DNA of 39,036 nt, from positions 1-39,036 of the forward strand of contig JANYAW010000330.1 of assembly GCA_025361105.1 (NCBI GenBank), in the 5' to 3' direction. This document shows positions 8,704 through 16,906 of this stretch, in pieces. The notes beneath the pieces were generated by a model. It was not told where the DNA came from and did no database searches. It saw nothing but the letters and a program-made list of their open reading frames with translations. The position numbers were made by a program, and so were the translations under genes. The first letter of the stretch is position 1. Every line of letters starts with the position of its first letter. The DNA comes from Rhodocyclaceae bacterium. GTDB lineage: Bacteria > Pseudomonadota > Gammaproteobacteria > Burkholderiales > Rhodocyclaceae.

Positions 8704-9306
8704 TCAGACTTGAGGAGGAACACCAATGCTGCGCCCAAATCGGGCCACGCGCTTATCAAGCCGTGCTACATCGTCGCGCAAGCTATCCACTTCGCGTGAA
8801 AAATCGCTGACGGCGGCGCGTTGGGCGATTAGGGGGTTTTCTTCGGTGAAGTATTCGGCGAAATTTCCTGCGAGATTTTGGGCTGCGCTGGCATTCCATG
8901 TGCCAAAGCGTTTTGCGCCGTCGACGAGGCGATGGGCGGCGATGTCGCCGACGACTTTGGACAAGTCTTCTTCGACATCCCATTTGAGATTGCGGATGAC
9001 AAAACTCAAGGCTTCGGCAAAATCTACCGAGCCGGATAACTTGACGGCGCGCATCAGCGTAGGCAAGCCTTGCAACAAGAGCAGTGGTGCGTTGGCGGGC
9101 AGATTGATGGTGACATCAGCTTGTGTCTGGTCGTCTGCCGGCGAAGAGAGATAGCCGTTGTCGAGCACAACAATATTCGCATCGAACGGCGGCATGACCA
9201 CGCGCGCGCTACGCCCGGCGAACGCGGCCAATTTTTCACGCGCCCAGTCGGCTTGACCGAGTACGTGATTGATGGCCGCCAACGCGGGAATCGGAAGTGC
9301 CGCCAT
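8704..9306 (-). CDS. ubiJ: Ubiquinone biosynthesis accessory factor UbiJ (SCP2 domain)
   Basis: 200 residues. The N-terminal half is an SCP2-like lipid-binding domain (LDNGYLSSPADDQTQADVTI..., then LLLLQGLPTLMRAVKLSGSVDFAEAL near 77-102), and the C-terminus is a helical tail predicted to be coiled coil (SREVDSLRDDVARLDKRVARF, near 169-189). In gamma- and betaproteobacteria UbiJ helps assemble the aerobic ubiquinone-synthesis complex and binds hydrophobic intermediates. Placement in the same run as ubiE supports the call. The start follows the Tim44 stop by three bases with no strong ribosome site, which suggests translational coupling. The kinase-like gene ubiB, a frequent next neighbour, is not found downstream. 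Confidence 0.88.
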   Translation of the reverse strand: MAALPIPALAAINHVLGQADWAREKLAAFAGRSARVVMPPFDANIVVLDNGYLSSPADDQTQADVTINLPANAPLLLLQGLPTLMRAVKLSGSVDFAEALSFVIRNLKWDVEEDLSKVVGDIAAHRLVDGAKRFGTWNASAAQNLAGNFAEYFTEENPLIAQRAAVSDFSREVDSLRDDVARLDKRVARFGRSIGVPPQV

Positions 9307-9309
9307 ACG

Positions 9310-10227
9310 CTAGCTGATTTGCTGTATGCCAGCGATCTGCCAGCCGCGTGAGCCATCGGTGGGTTTGGTCAAATGCCAGATTTCTTCAAAGGCTTGTGGT
9401 GCGTTGTGGATGTCTTCGCGCAATTGGCCGAAGTAACGCACGCTGGCGATTTGGCGATTGTCTTCGGTGACTACGCTCAATAATTCAGCATCAAGTTGGA
9501 CAACATCCGTTTGTGATTTGACGCTGCCACGCTCGTGCAATTGCATCTGGATTTCGGCGAAAACTTCCGGCGCGGTGAATTGCCGAATGTCGTCTAAATC
9601 GCCGCGATCGTTGGCGGCTTGCAGGCGAACGAAATTGAGCTTGGCTTGGCGCAGAAATCCGACAACATCGAAATCAGCGGGGATGTTGCTAACGACAGTT
9701 GGCGGCGCACTTGACGGCGTGTCACCAGCACCAACTGGCAAGCTTGGCGAAGGCGATGGTGGTATCGCATCAAAGTGCATAGGCGTTGCAGATGATCCCG
9801 CACCGGCGTATTGCGTACTCAATTCAGGCTCGCGCTTTCGCGTCAGCCAGCGGAACAAAAACAACGCCGCCATGGCCAACAAGGCAATCATCATGAAATT
9901 TGCTACGCCTTCACCCATGCCGAAATGCGACAGCAATGCGGCCAAGCCGACACCAGCGGCAAGACCCGCCAGCGGTCCCAGCCAGCGACTCATTCCTGGC
10001 TTCGCTGCCGCCGCAGCGGGTGCGGGCGCAGGTGCGCTGGTGGTGGCATTCGATGGCACGGCATTTTGCACTGGCGCAGCTGGTGGTGCAGATTGGCGTG
10101 GAGTGCTGCGCGTCATGCCAATAGACTTACCGCCACCGAGGCGCGCGGCTTGTGCGTCACTTACAGCCAGGCCAATTGTGAACGCAAAGGCGATGAGCAC
10201 CAGGAGAAAATTTTTTGAACGATTCAT
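9310..10227 (-). CDS. Tim44-like domain membrane protein
   Basis: 305 residues. It has a signal/anchor sequence (about 1-28: NFLLVLIAFAFTIGLAVS...), then the family's ARLGGGKSIGMTR motif, a Pro/Ala linker, two transmembrane stretches (near 92-111 and 114-130), a second linker and a C-terminal Tim44-like domain (from about ADFDVVGFLRQAKLNFVRLQ to the end). The function of bacterial Tim44-like proteins is uncertain; a scaffold or lipid-binding role is possible. I chose the ATG at 10227 over an upstream start because the signal sequence begins there. One exact copy of the dispersed repeat encodes PVGAGDTPS in the second linker. It sits in the quinone group: 37 bases after ubiE and 3 before ubiJ. 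Confidence 0.8.
   Translation of the reverse strand: MNRSKNFLLVLIAFAFTIGLAVSDAQAARLGGGKSIGMTRSTPRQSAPPAAPVQNAVPSNATTSAPAPAPAAAAAKPGMSRWLGPLAGLAAGVGLAALLSHFGMGEGVANFMMIALLAMAALFLFRWLTRKREPELSTQYAGAGSSATPMHFDAIPPSPSPSLPVGAGDTPSSAPPTVVSNIPADFDVVGFLRQAKLNFVRLQAANDRGDLDDIRQFTAPEVFAEIQMQLHERGSVKSQTDVVQLDAELLSVVTEDNRQIASVRYFGQLREDIHNAPQAFEEIWHLTKPTDGSRGWQIAGIQQIS
9714..9737 (+). repeat. Compact dispersed repeat, copy 4 (exact consensus, inside a gene)
   Basis: Identical to the 24-bp consensus. It lies within the Tim44-like gene on the opposite strand and is translated as PVGAGDTPS in a linker between the transmembrane part and the Tim44 domain. Confidence 0.85.
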
Positions 10228-10264
10228 ATGAGTTTTACCAATGAGGACAAAAGCAAATTTAGCT

Positions 10265-10996
10265 TCAAAACTTGTAACCACGATGCAATGCCACCACGCC
10301 CGCAGCCAAGTTAAATACTTCGACTTTCTCCAAGCCGATTTGTTCCATCAAAGCCTTCAAAGTTTCTTGATCGGGATGCATGCGTATCGATTCGGCAAGA
10401 TAGCGGTAGGAATCAGCATCGCCAGCAATTTTCTGTCCCAGCCACGGCAGTACTTTGAACGAATACAAATCATAAAGCGGCGCTAAAGGTGCAGCGACTT
10501 TGGAAAATTCCAGCACCAGCAAACGCCCGCCAGGCCGCAGTACGCGGCGCATTTCGGCCAGTGCCAAGTCTTTATGCGTCATGTTGCGCAAGCCAAAAGC
10601 CACGGTGACAATGTCAAAATAATCATCCCGGAAGGGCAATTTTTCGGCATCGCATTGCGCTACCGGCAGCATCCGGCCTTCATCGAGCAAACGGTCGCGG
10701 CCGACGGTCAGCATCGCGTTATTGATATCGGTGAGCCAGACTTGCCCAAGTTTGCCAACGCGCTGTGCGAATGCCGAGGACAAATCGGCGGTGCCGCCAG
10801 CGACATCCAATACATATTCCCCGTTGCGCGGCGCGGCGATTTCTATCGCGAATTTTTTCCACAATCGATGCAGACCCGCCGACATCAAGTCATTCATCAC
10901 ATCGTAATTTTTTGCCACCGACGAGAACACCCCTTCGACCCGCGATGCCTTGTCGCGTTCGTTGACCTGCTCAAATCCGAAATGCGTATCAGCCAT
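10265..10996 (-). CDS. ubiE: Ubiquinone/menaquinone C-methyltransferase UbiE
   Basis: The 243-residue SAM-dependent enzyme carries out C-methylation of 2-polyprenyl-6-methoxy-benzoquinol (ubiquinone route) or demethylmenaquinol. The start MADTHFGFEQVNERDKASRVEGVFSSVAKNYDVMN matches the UbiE/COQ5 N-terminal signature; the SAM motif I is DVAGGTADLS (64-73); RVLRPGGRLLVLEFSK (about 136-151) is the post-I motif. The length is normal. It is preceded by DUF971 (36-base gap) and followed by Tim44 and ubiJ on the same strand. Confidence 0.97.
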   Translation of the reverse strand: MADTHFGFEQVNERDKASRVEGVFSSVAKNYDVMNDLMSAGLHRLWKKFAIEIAAPRNGEYVLDVAGGTADLSSAFAQRVGKLGQVWLTDINNAMLTVGRDRLLDEGRMLPVAQCDAEKLPFRDDYFDIVTVAFGLRNMTHKDLALAEMRRVLRPGGRLLVLEFSKVAAPLAPLYDLYSFKVLPWLGQKIAGDADSYRYLAESIRMHPDQETLKALMEQIGLEKVEVFNLAAGVVALHRGYKF

Positions 10997-11032
10997 ATCT
11001 ATCAGCCCTGATTTTTCACCATTGATCGCTCT

Positions 11033-11455
11033 TTAGTGACTGCAACCGCCACCATGTTGGTGCGCAGTCGGTGCAGTGGTATCTATATCGCGACTGGCAC
11101 ACGCTTTTGCAAGTTGTTCCAAATAATTTGCCATCAGTTGATCAGCGTGTGTACCCAAATCGTGCAGCAAATCCCACGAGTACAAACCCGTATCGTGACC
11201 ATCGGAAAACACCAATTTCAGTGCGTAATTGCCAATCGGTTCGATGGCCGTGATGCCGACATTGCGTTTGCCTGTTTGTAGTACTTCCTGACCTGGCCCA
11301 TGACCTCTGACCTCGGCCGAGGGTGAATAAACGCGGAGCAATTCGCAGGGCAAATTGAAGCGCGCGCCATCCGAAAAATGCAGTTCCAAGACACGCGATT
11401 TGGCGTGCAAAATTATCTCGGTGGGCGTGGGAGTCGTGGGGCTAAGGCCAGCCAT
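11033..11455 (-). CDS. DUF971 (GBBH-like N-terminal) protein
   Basis: 140 residues with the compact DUF971 fold: ILHAKSRVLELHFSDGARFNLPCELLRVYSPSAEV followed by VGITAIEPIGNYALKLVFSDGHDTGLYSWDLL. The domain is the one found at the N-terminus of gamma-butyrobetaine hydroxylase and in Fe-S assembly or binding proteins. Here it is a stand-alone version with a cysteine/histidine-rich tail (HQHGGGCSH) that could bind metal. Its role is unproven; its position directly upstream of ubiE is common in betaproteobacteria, and a link to quinone synthesis is only suggested by context. It is divergent from phoB across 122 bases. Confidence 0.85.
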   Translation of the reverse strand: MAGLSPTTPTPTEIILHAKSRVLELHFSDGARFNLPCELLRVYSPSAEVRGHGPGQEVLQTGKRNVGITAIEPIGNYALKLVFSDGHDTGLYSWDLLHDLGTHADQLMANYLEQLAKACASRDIDTTAPTAHQHGGGCSH

Positions 11456-11577
11456 GGTGTTTGTCGTTGCGAGTGCGCAGGGCGAGGCACGTATGATAGT
11501 CCAACGCTCTCAGTAATAATTCCGTCACGTGAGCGCAATAAACTGCCGCTTGAACTTTTGTGCGTGCGAGAAAACCT

Positions 11578-12270
11578 ATGGCCGTGACAATTTTGGTTGT
11601 GGAAGACGAACCAGCGATACGTTCGCTGATTGAAATCAATCTGCGCCGCGCTGGCTATGCCGTGGCGCTTGCGGCTGACGCCAACGCAGCGCAGGTTATT
11701 ATCAATCAGAGCTTGCCCGCGCTGGTATTGCTCGATTGGATGTTGCCCGGCGTTTCCGGTATCGAATACGCACGCCGTTTGCGCCGCGATGCGCGCACCA
11801 AGATGCTGCCTATCATCATGCTCACCGCAAAGAGCGAGGAGCGCGACAAAGTTGACGCGCTTGAAGGTGGTGCTGATGACTATGTGACCAAGCCGTTTTC
11901 GGCGCGCGAATTGATGGCGCGCATCAAAGCCCTGCTGCGACGGAATGCGCCGCATAACACGGATGATTTAATCAAGATTGGCGATCTGTTACTCGACCCG
12001 GTGAGCCATCGTGTCAGCGCATTGGATGAAACTGTGAGCCTAGGCCCGACCGAATTTCGCCTGCTACATTTTTTTATGGCGCACCCCGAGCGCGTACATA
12101 GCCGCACGCAATTACTCGACCGTATTTGGGGAGACGGCGTGTACGTCGAAGAGCGTACCGTCGATGTGCATATCAGACGGCTTCGTGCAGCGCTGGAGTC
12201 GTCGAAATGTGATGACATGATCCAGACTGTGCGCGGCACTGGTTACCGTTTCTCTGCTAGCGGACGATGA
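11578..12270 (+). CDS. phoB: Phosphate regulon response regulator PhoB
   Basis: 230 residues with a receiver domain (about 1-120; phospho-acceptor Asp53 in LLDWMLPG, acidic pair Glu9/Asp10, and Lys of TKPFSARE) and an OmpR-type winged-helix DNA-binding domain (from about 135, ending QTVRGTGYRFS). Together with the kinase PhoR, PhoB activates Pho-box promoters under phosphate limitation. The ATG at 11578 gives the family start MAVTILVVEDE; a GTG at 11560 is possible but would add six residues. It overlaps phoR by four bases (ATGA). No pst or phoU genes are in the window, and the upstream region lacks a convincing Pho box. Confidence 0.93.
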   Translation: MAVTILVVEDEPAIRSLIEINLRRAGYAVALAADANAAQVIINQSLPALVLLDWMLPGVSGIEYARRLRRDARTKMLPIIMLTAKSEERDKVDALEGGADDYVTKPFSARELMARIKALLRRNAPHNTDDLIKIGDLLLDPVSHRVSALDETVSLGPTEFRLLHFFMAHPERVHSRTQLLDRIWGDGVYVEERTVDVHIRRLRAALESSKCDDMIQTVRGTGYRFSASGR

Positions 12271-13580
12271 ACGACGCACGCGCGGCTTTTTTTGGCGGCA
12301 TGTTGTTATTGACGCTGTGCGTCGTGGCCGCCGGTTTGGTGTTCGGTTGGCCGCATGCGGCAATTACCGCGCTGAGTTTTTGCGTGTATTTTTTACTGCG
12401 GCAAATGCAAGAAATCGGTCGTCTGCTCGATTGGGTGCGGCAGCCGCTGGGCACACCGCCACCGGTGGCAATGGGCGACGGGGTGTGGGATATGGTGTTC
12501 GGCGGGCTGACCCGCCACCATCGCGATAGCATGCTGGAACGACATCAATTGAATTTGGCCTTGGATCGCTTTCGCCTCGCCGCCGAAGCTTTGCCCGATG
12601 GGGTTGTCATCCTTGACGATGCGCAGCAAATCGAATGGATGAATCGGCAAGCCGGGTTGTGCTTGAGTCTGCATGCCACCGCTGATGTCGGTACCCGCAT
12701 TTTGCATTTGTTGCGCGAGCCTGAATTTCAAATCTATCTGGCGGATCCCAACAATTTTGACCATGCGCTGTTGCTATCGACCACGCGCAGTCCGGGACGT
12801 TTTCTGCAATTGCAAATGATGCCGTTTTCGGCAGGTCGCTCGTTGCTGTTGGTGCGGGACACCACTCAACTGGTGCGCATGAGTACCATGCGGCGCGACT
12901 TTGTGGCCAATGTTTCGCATGAACTCAAAACACCACTGACCGTGACCTTGGGTTTTCTGGAAGCGCTGGAAGACGCACCTGCCGAAACGCCGCCAGAAGA
13001 ACGGGCGCACTACGTACAAATGGCGAGCACACAAGCGCGGCGGATGCAATCACTGATTGAAGACCTGCTCACGCTGTCTATGCTGGAGACAGATGCGCAG
13101 CCCAAGGACGAATGTGTTGATCTATTAAAGCTCATCGAATCAGTTCTGGCGGACGCACAGGCCTTGTCAAAAAATCAACATGAAATTTTGCTTGAAATTG
13201 ACTCGCCAGTAATAATTATTCATGGCGACAAATCCGAATTGCATTCGGCCTTGCTCAACCTCGCCAGCAATGCAGTGCACTACACGCCTGCGGGTGGTCG
13301 CATCGTTTTGCATTGGCGAATTTTGGAAACAGGTGAAGGCGAACTGGGCGTGACCGACAATGGCATCGGTATCGCATTGTCCGATATTGACCGACTTACC
13401 GAACGATTTTTTCGCACGGATAGGGGTCGCGCCAGAGTCGGCAACGCGAGCGGCACAGGGCTGGGTTTGGCCATTGCCAAACAGGTCGTTGAACGCCACC
13501 ACAGCAAGTTGATGATACGCAGCGTGCTCGGCCAAGGCTCGACGTTTTGCATTGTTTTTCCGGCGGATCGCTTGGCCTAA
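12267..13580 (+). CDS. phoR: Phosphate regulon sensor histidine kinase PhoR
   Basis: 437 residues. Two hydrophobic segments lie at about 7-28 and 32-46, followed by a linker, a PAS domain (about 97-200, ALPDGVVILDDAQQIEWMNRQA), the HisKA domain with the H-box DFVANVSHELKTPLT (His218), and HATPase domain with N, G1 and G2 boxes (NLASNAVHYTPAGG, VTDNGIGI, GTGLGLAI). This is the standard PhoR architecture. It phosphorylates PhoB in response to low phosphate, signalled via the Pst transporter and PhoU. Translation is likely coupled to phoB by the ATGA overlap. The 3' flank (13594-13686) is a 93-bp repeat. Confidence 0.93.
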   Translation: MNDARAAFFGGMLLLTLCVVAAGLVFGWPHAAITALSFCVYFLLRQMQEIGRLLDWVRQPLGTPPPVAMGDGVWDMVFGGLTRHHRDSMLERHQLNLALDRFRLAAEALPDGVVILDDAQQIEWMNRQAGLCLSLHATADVGTRILHLLREPEFQIYLADPNNFDHALLLSTTRSPGRFLQLQMMPFSAGRSLLLVRDTTQLVRMSTMRRDFVANVSHELKTPLTVTLGFLEALEDAPAETPPEERAHYVQMASTQARRMQSLIEDLLTLSMLETDAQPKDECVDLLKLIESVLADAQALSKNQHEILLEIDSPVIIIHGDKSELHSALLNLASNAVHYTPAGGRIVLHWRILETGEGELGVTDNGIGIALSDIDRLTERFFRTDRGRARVGNASGTGLGLAIAKQVVERHHSKLMIRSVLGQGSTFCIVFPADRLA

Positions 13581-13593
13581 ACTGGGTTATCCG

Positions 13594-13686
13594 ACGGCGG
13601 CGGAGAAGGGAATTCGCAAAGCACCGCTTTGCGCCTGTGTAGCGGCTCGGCTGTGCAATGCCGAGACTCCACGCCAGCACCAATTG
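13594..13686 (+). repeat. Long form of the dispersed repeat (A), 93 bp
   Basis: Starts ACGGCGGCGG and ends CCAGCACCAATTG, the same ends as the compact repeat, with about 65 extra bases between. It aligns without gaps to the copy at 21618-21710 (76 of 93 identical by my count). It holds two hairpins: CGCAAAGC-acc-GCTTTGCG (about 13615-13633) and CTCGGC-(8)-GCCGAG (13646-13665). It lies between phoR and the hydrolase gene. Confidence 0.8.
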
Positions 13687-13709
13687 CGTTCAGTTGCGAA
13701 GGAATTTTC

Positions 13710-14663
13710 ATGCTCAGTTCCATCATTGATAGCGCACTGACGCGAACCGCTAAATTTTTTTCGCGCGAACGTATGCCCGCCGTCGCCACCATATCATTTC
13801 GACAAGTGGAAACATCCGTTGGCAATGTCCGCTTGTACGACTCCGCGCCAAATGACGCAGATGACGACGCGAGTAAACCATGTGTGGTGTTTGTGCCCGA
13901 TGGCCCGAACGTGATTGAACATCACGCGGCACTTTTTGCCTTACTTACGCCGCACCTTCGGGTGGTCTGTTTCGACATGCCGGGCTTTGGATTTTCATTG
14001 CCTAGCGCAAGCTATGGACATGGTTTGAATCAAGGCGCCGCCGCAGTGATTGGTGTGCTTGATGCGCTGGCGATTTCAAAAGCCTGGTTGGCGTTTAGTT
14101 GCGGCAACGGTTTCTATGCGATGCGCACGGCGCAGTTGGCACCCGATCGGGTGGCCGGATTATTCCTCACGCAAACTCCGGCGCTCAGTGTGATGGCACC
14201 ATGGACGCGACGTATTTTGCCGCGCGTTCTACGCACGCCGGTGCTCGGACAAATTCTGGTGTGGCTGACACGCAAGAAATTAGCCCACGGTTGGTATCAC
14301 ATTTCCTTGCCGCGTAACACGGACGCCAGCACCTATCAAACGACGGCCAATGACGCACTGACGGCAGGCGGCAGTTTTTGTTTGGCCGGCATTACACAAG
14401 GTTTGGCGCGCGAAATCGACACGCCGATGAACGGCATTCGTGCGCCGTGCACTTTGCTTTGGGGTGAGAAAGATCACTCACACAAACACATCGATCCGAC
14501 GTCCTTGCTCAAAGATATTCCACATGCCGAAATCATCCGCTTTGCTGATTGCGGACATTTTTCCGACTTGGAACAGCCAGCGCGTTATGCAGAATTGCTG
14601 CTGGCGCGGATTGGTGGGCTTAGCAACGGCGTATCGCCAGCACCAACTGGCGGGGTTGTTTAA
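13710..14663 (+). CDS. Alpha/beta-fold hydrolase
   Basis: 317 residues of the alpha/beta-hydrolase fold. Visible are the FVPDGPN segment (near 66), VVCFDMPGFGFS (near 89-100), the nucleophile elbow AFSCGNG (near 130) with a Sm-x-Ser-x-Sm pattern (less usual than GxSxG), the acid loop in LLWGEKDHS (near 249-257) and the catalytic-type His of DCGHFSDLEQP (near 284). The substrate is unknown; esterase, haloalkane dehalogenase-like and haloperoxidase-like enzymes share this layout. The ATG at 13710 has GAAGGAA upstream. The last residues (NGVSPAPTGGVV) are encoded by a dispersed-repeat copy. The stop overlaps the stop of the convergent 552-residue gene by four bases. Confidence 0.82.
   Translation: MLSSIIDSALTRTAKFFSRERMPAVATISFRQVETSVGNVRLYDSAPNDADDDASKPCVVFVPDGPNVIEHHAALFALLTPHLRVVCFDMPGFGFSLPSASYGHGLNQGAAAVIGVLDALAISKAWLAFSCGNGFYAMRTAQLAPDRVAGLFLTQTPALSVMAPWTRRILPRVLRTPVLGQILVWLTRKKLAHGWYHISLPRNTDASTYQTTANDALTAGGSFCLAGITQGLAREIDTPMNGIRAPCTLLWGEKDHSHKHIDPTSLLKDIPHAEIIRFADCGHFSDLEQPARYAELLLARIGGLSNGVSPAPTGGVV
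14626..14649 (+). repeat. Compact dispersed repeat, copy 5 (at a gene's 3' end)
   Basis: Matches the consensus at 22 of 24 positions. It encodes NGVSPAPTG at the C-terminus of the alpha/beta hydrolase, 12 bases before its stop codon begins. Confidence 0.8.
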
Positions 14664-16318
14664 GGTTTCTTTTTCACGGGAACCGCTTCAAACGTACAAC
14701 GCTCGAACTCATTGCCTCGATCAAGCACGTGCAGTAGCGTCACGCGCTCGTTGATGCCTTCATTGAACACGTCGACAAATCGACCGATGCGGAAAGTTCC
14801 AGCCGGAACAACAATCGCTTCAGGTTCATTCACCGCTGGCATGGCGGGTAGGCGCATGCCTTGGTAATAAGGCTCATTGGTTTTCGGATCGATGACGCGC
14901 ACCGCAACTGGTAGCGCGGTGCCGGGGAATAATTGGATGCCGATACTGACGGTTGGATTTTCGCCATCTTCTTGCAAAATCCAGCGTACGCCGCCGACCA
15001 TGAAACGCGTCGAACCGCCAAGCTTGATGGCGATTAGCTGGCCGCTGCCGACGCGAACGCCGACCTTGAGCGGGCGTTGCAAGCGCACCCCGTTGGCCGA
15101 TTGATCGAGCAATTGCCAATCATCAATGAGCGACCAGTTTTCAACCTGATAGCCGTGGGTGTCGCTGTAATTTTCGTCTTGGCGACGCGCGCGCTGGCCG
15201 AATGCGGCCATTTCTTCGCGTTCTGCAAGCAGCATCGTGGAATCAATCACTGGCGGATGGAACGGTTTTCTGCCCGACAAATAGTAATGCACGGCTTCAA
15301 AGCCGACGATAAATTCACAACCACCCGAGACTGGCCGACGGTCATGCTTGCGCTTGGCGCCGCCCTTGCACCAACGTTGATAAACACGTTCAAGCAGCAA
15401 GCTGGTCGCGGGTTGCGTGCAGTCCTCGCCCAAATGCAAATGTGCAGGAAGTTCGCCTTGTTGCAGCATCACCAGTCGCGCTTTGATGCTCTTGCGCAGT
15501 TCGTCGGTATCAAGCCAGCGCGCACCAGGCACATCACGCGCGATATACCCGGCCGGCCGGTCGGAATCAATATCAACGAATAAGGGCGAAGCACGCGTGC
15601 CATCGGTTGGCGCACCACCAGTGAGCAATGCAAGCTTGTTGGCCCAACGACGCGACCAACGCGCAATCCAATCCAGGTGGCGCGATGGCAACTCGAACGG
15701 GCTGGCAGCGTGGAGTAAATGCGATTCGCCATAGGCCGCTAGTACGTTGGTTGGCTCATTGCCGTGACGCGCTGCGTCGCGCACTTCAAGCGTGGTGAGT
15801 TTGAGTTTTTCGGCCAGCGCGAACACCGAATGAAGGCGTCGCCAAAAACTTCCGTCGGGTAATTTTTCGCCACGACACAAATCGACTTCCCAATCGGCAA
15901 ACACCGAGAGTGCACGCTGCGCGATTAAAGCGCCTTGACCTGCCACTCCCGCATCACCACCCGCCACCGCATCAAACAGGCGCAAATAACCGACGAGCAT
16001 GGCTTGCCAAACCGCCATCGTGCCATCAAGCGCGGATTGCTCTGGAGGACTTAAGGGCAGCGGTCTATTGGCAAATTTTTTCGCCACATCGCGTTGCACT
16101 TCAATCACCGTTTGACGTATCGCTTCGAGCAATTTGAGCCGTGCCGACGATGCCAATGAAAAGCGGTGGAGCAAGTTTAATTGGCGCAGCAACATGACTT
16201 GTGCTTGCGACGGATTGGCCATCGGTACGGAAGCCAGCCAGTCGTTACAGGCCGTCACCGTCAAAAAAGCTGGCGGGAATTCGGCGTAAGTGTCGGGTAG
16301 ATCGAAATGTGTGCTCAT
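14660..16318 (-). CDS. Large conserved protein with PilZ-like C-terminal domain
   Basis: 552 residues, not a well-named protein to me. The first 350 residues look helical (HRFSLASSARLKLLEAIRQTV..., SVFADWEVDLCRGEKL..., LTTLEVRDAARHGN...). From about 385 a beta-rich region includes NWSLIDDWQLLDQSANGVRLQ, where DQSANG fits the D-x-S-x-x-G motif of PilZ c-di-GMP-binding domains, followed by VGSGQLIAIKLG and VGGVRWILQE, which suit a PilZ barrel. The preceding arginine-rich switch (RRPVSGG, GQRARRQDEN) could supply the RxxxR element, but I cannot place it firmly. c-di-GMP binding is inference. It shares a four-base overlap with the upstream HIT gene, so the two are likely co-translated. Confidence 0.7.
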   Translation of the reverse strand: MSTHFDLPDTYAEFPPAFLTVTACNDWLASVPMANPSQAQVMLLRQLNLLHRFSLASSARLKLLEAIRQTVIEVQRDVAKKFANRPLPLSPPEQSALDGTMAVWQAMLVGYLRLFDAVAGGDAGVAGQGALIAQRALSVFADWEVDLCRGEKLPDGSFWRRLHSVFALAEKLKLTTLEVRDAARHGNEPTNVLAAYGESHLLHAASPFELPSRHLDWIARWSRRWANKLALLTGGAPTDGTRASPLFVDIDSDRPAGYIARDVPGARWLDTDELRKSIKARLVMLQQGELPAHLHLGEDCTQPATSLLLERVYQRWCKGGAKRKHDRRPVSGGCEFIVGFEAVHYYLSGRKPFHPPVIDSTMLLAEREEMAAFGQRARRQDENYSDTHGYQVENWSLIDDWQLLDQSANGVRLQRPLKVGVRVGSGQLIAIKLGGSTRFMVGGVRWILQEDGENPTVSIGIQLFPGTALPVAVRVIDPKTNEPYYQGMRLPAMPAVNEPEAIVVPAGTFRIGRFVDVFNEGINERVTLLHVLDRGNEFERCTFEAVPVKKKP

Positions 16319-16773
16319 GGGGCGATGGCCTTGTTCAAATCTTTCAATTCATCTGCAAGCATTGCAGAAAGTGTAGCGCAAGACACGGAGATGCGAGTTG
16401 GTGCTGATAACACACCGTCATTTGCCTTCCCCCAGATCGGTGCAGGAAAATGACTGTCGTCCCTCCATCTTGGAATGATATGCCAATGCAGATGCGGTAC
16501 CACATTGCCGAGGCTGGCGAGATTGATTTTGTCTGGATTGACCAAGCGCCGTAGCACAAGTTCGACCGCCAACACGACCCTCATCAAGTGCATACTTTCG
16601 CGCGGCGACAATTCACTCATTTCGGCGCAATGTTGATTCCAAATCACGCGACAAAACCCTGGGAAAGCTTGTTGCTCTGCGCCTTCAACTTTGACTACGC
16701 GACAAAGATAAAGATCGTCTTGCCAGACGAACTCGCCGCCGAGTGACTCACACAAAGGACATGGCGTATCCAT
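16315..16773 (-). CDS. HIT domain protein (diadenosine tetraphosphate hydrolase-like)
   Basis: 152 residues. The active-site histidine triad is HLHWHII (His94, His96, His98); the N-terminus starts MDTPCPLCES with paired cysteines, as in the family of Ap4A-hydrolase-like HIT proteins common in betaproteobacteria. HIT enzymes act on nucleotide phosphates (AMP-X or dinucleoside polyphosphates); the precise substrate is unknown. Residues about 115-125 (NDGVLSAPTR) are encoded by a dispersed-repeat copy just after the HIT core. It overlaps the following gene by four bases (shared ATGA). Confidence 0.9.
   Translation of the reverse strand: MDTPCPLCESLGGEFVWQDDLYLCRVVKVEGAEQQAFPGFCRVIWNQHCAEMSELSPRESMHLMRVVLAVELVLRRLVNPDKINLASLGNVVPHLHWHIIPRWRDDSHFPAPIWGKANDGVLSAPTRISVSCATLSAMLADELKDLNKAIAP
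16395..16418 (-). repeat. Compact dispersed repeat, copy 6 (inside a gene)
   Basis: Matches the consensus in reverse orientation at 20 of 24 positions. In the HIT gene it is read as DGVLSAPTR. Confidence 0.7.
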
Positions 16774-16843
16774 AAGTCACAGAACAAAAATGAAATGGCG
16801 AGTGAATGCGTTAGCCGCTCAAGAAACTATTTAAGTTTGCTTA

Positions 16844-16867
16844 ACGGCGCCTCACCAGCACCAACTG
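16844..16867 (+). repeat. Compact dispersed repeat, copy 7
   Basis: Matches the consensus at 22 of 24 positions. It lies in the gap between psiF (its 3' side) and the HIT gene's start. Confidence 0.8.
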
Positions 16868-16906
16868 ACGAAAATCGCTTGGCTGATGCTGGTGAAACCG
16901 GCGAAT

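Noticed and set aside
11505..11530. Possible Pho box upstream of phoB (CTCTCAG ... CCGTCAC)
   Set aside because: The two half-sites are 15 bases apart instead of the required 11, and each has mismatches.
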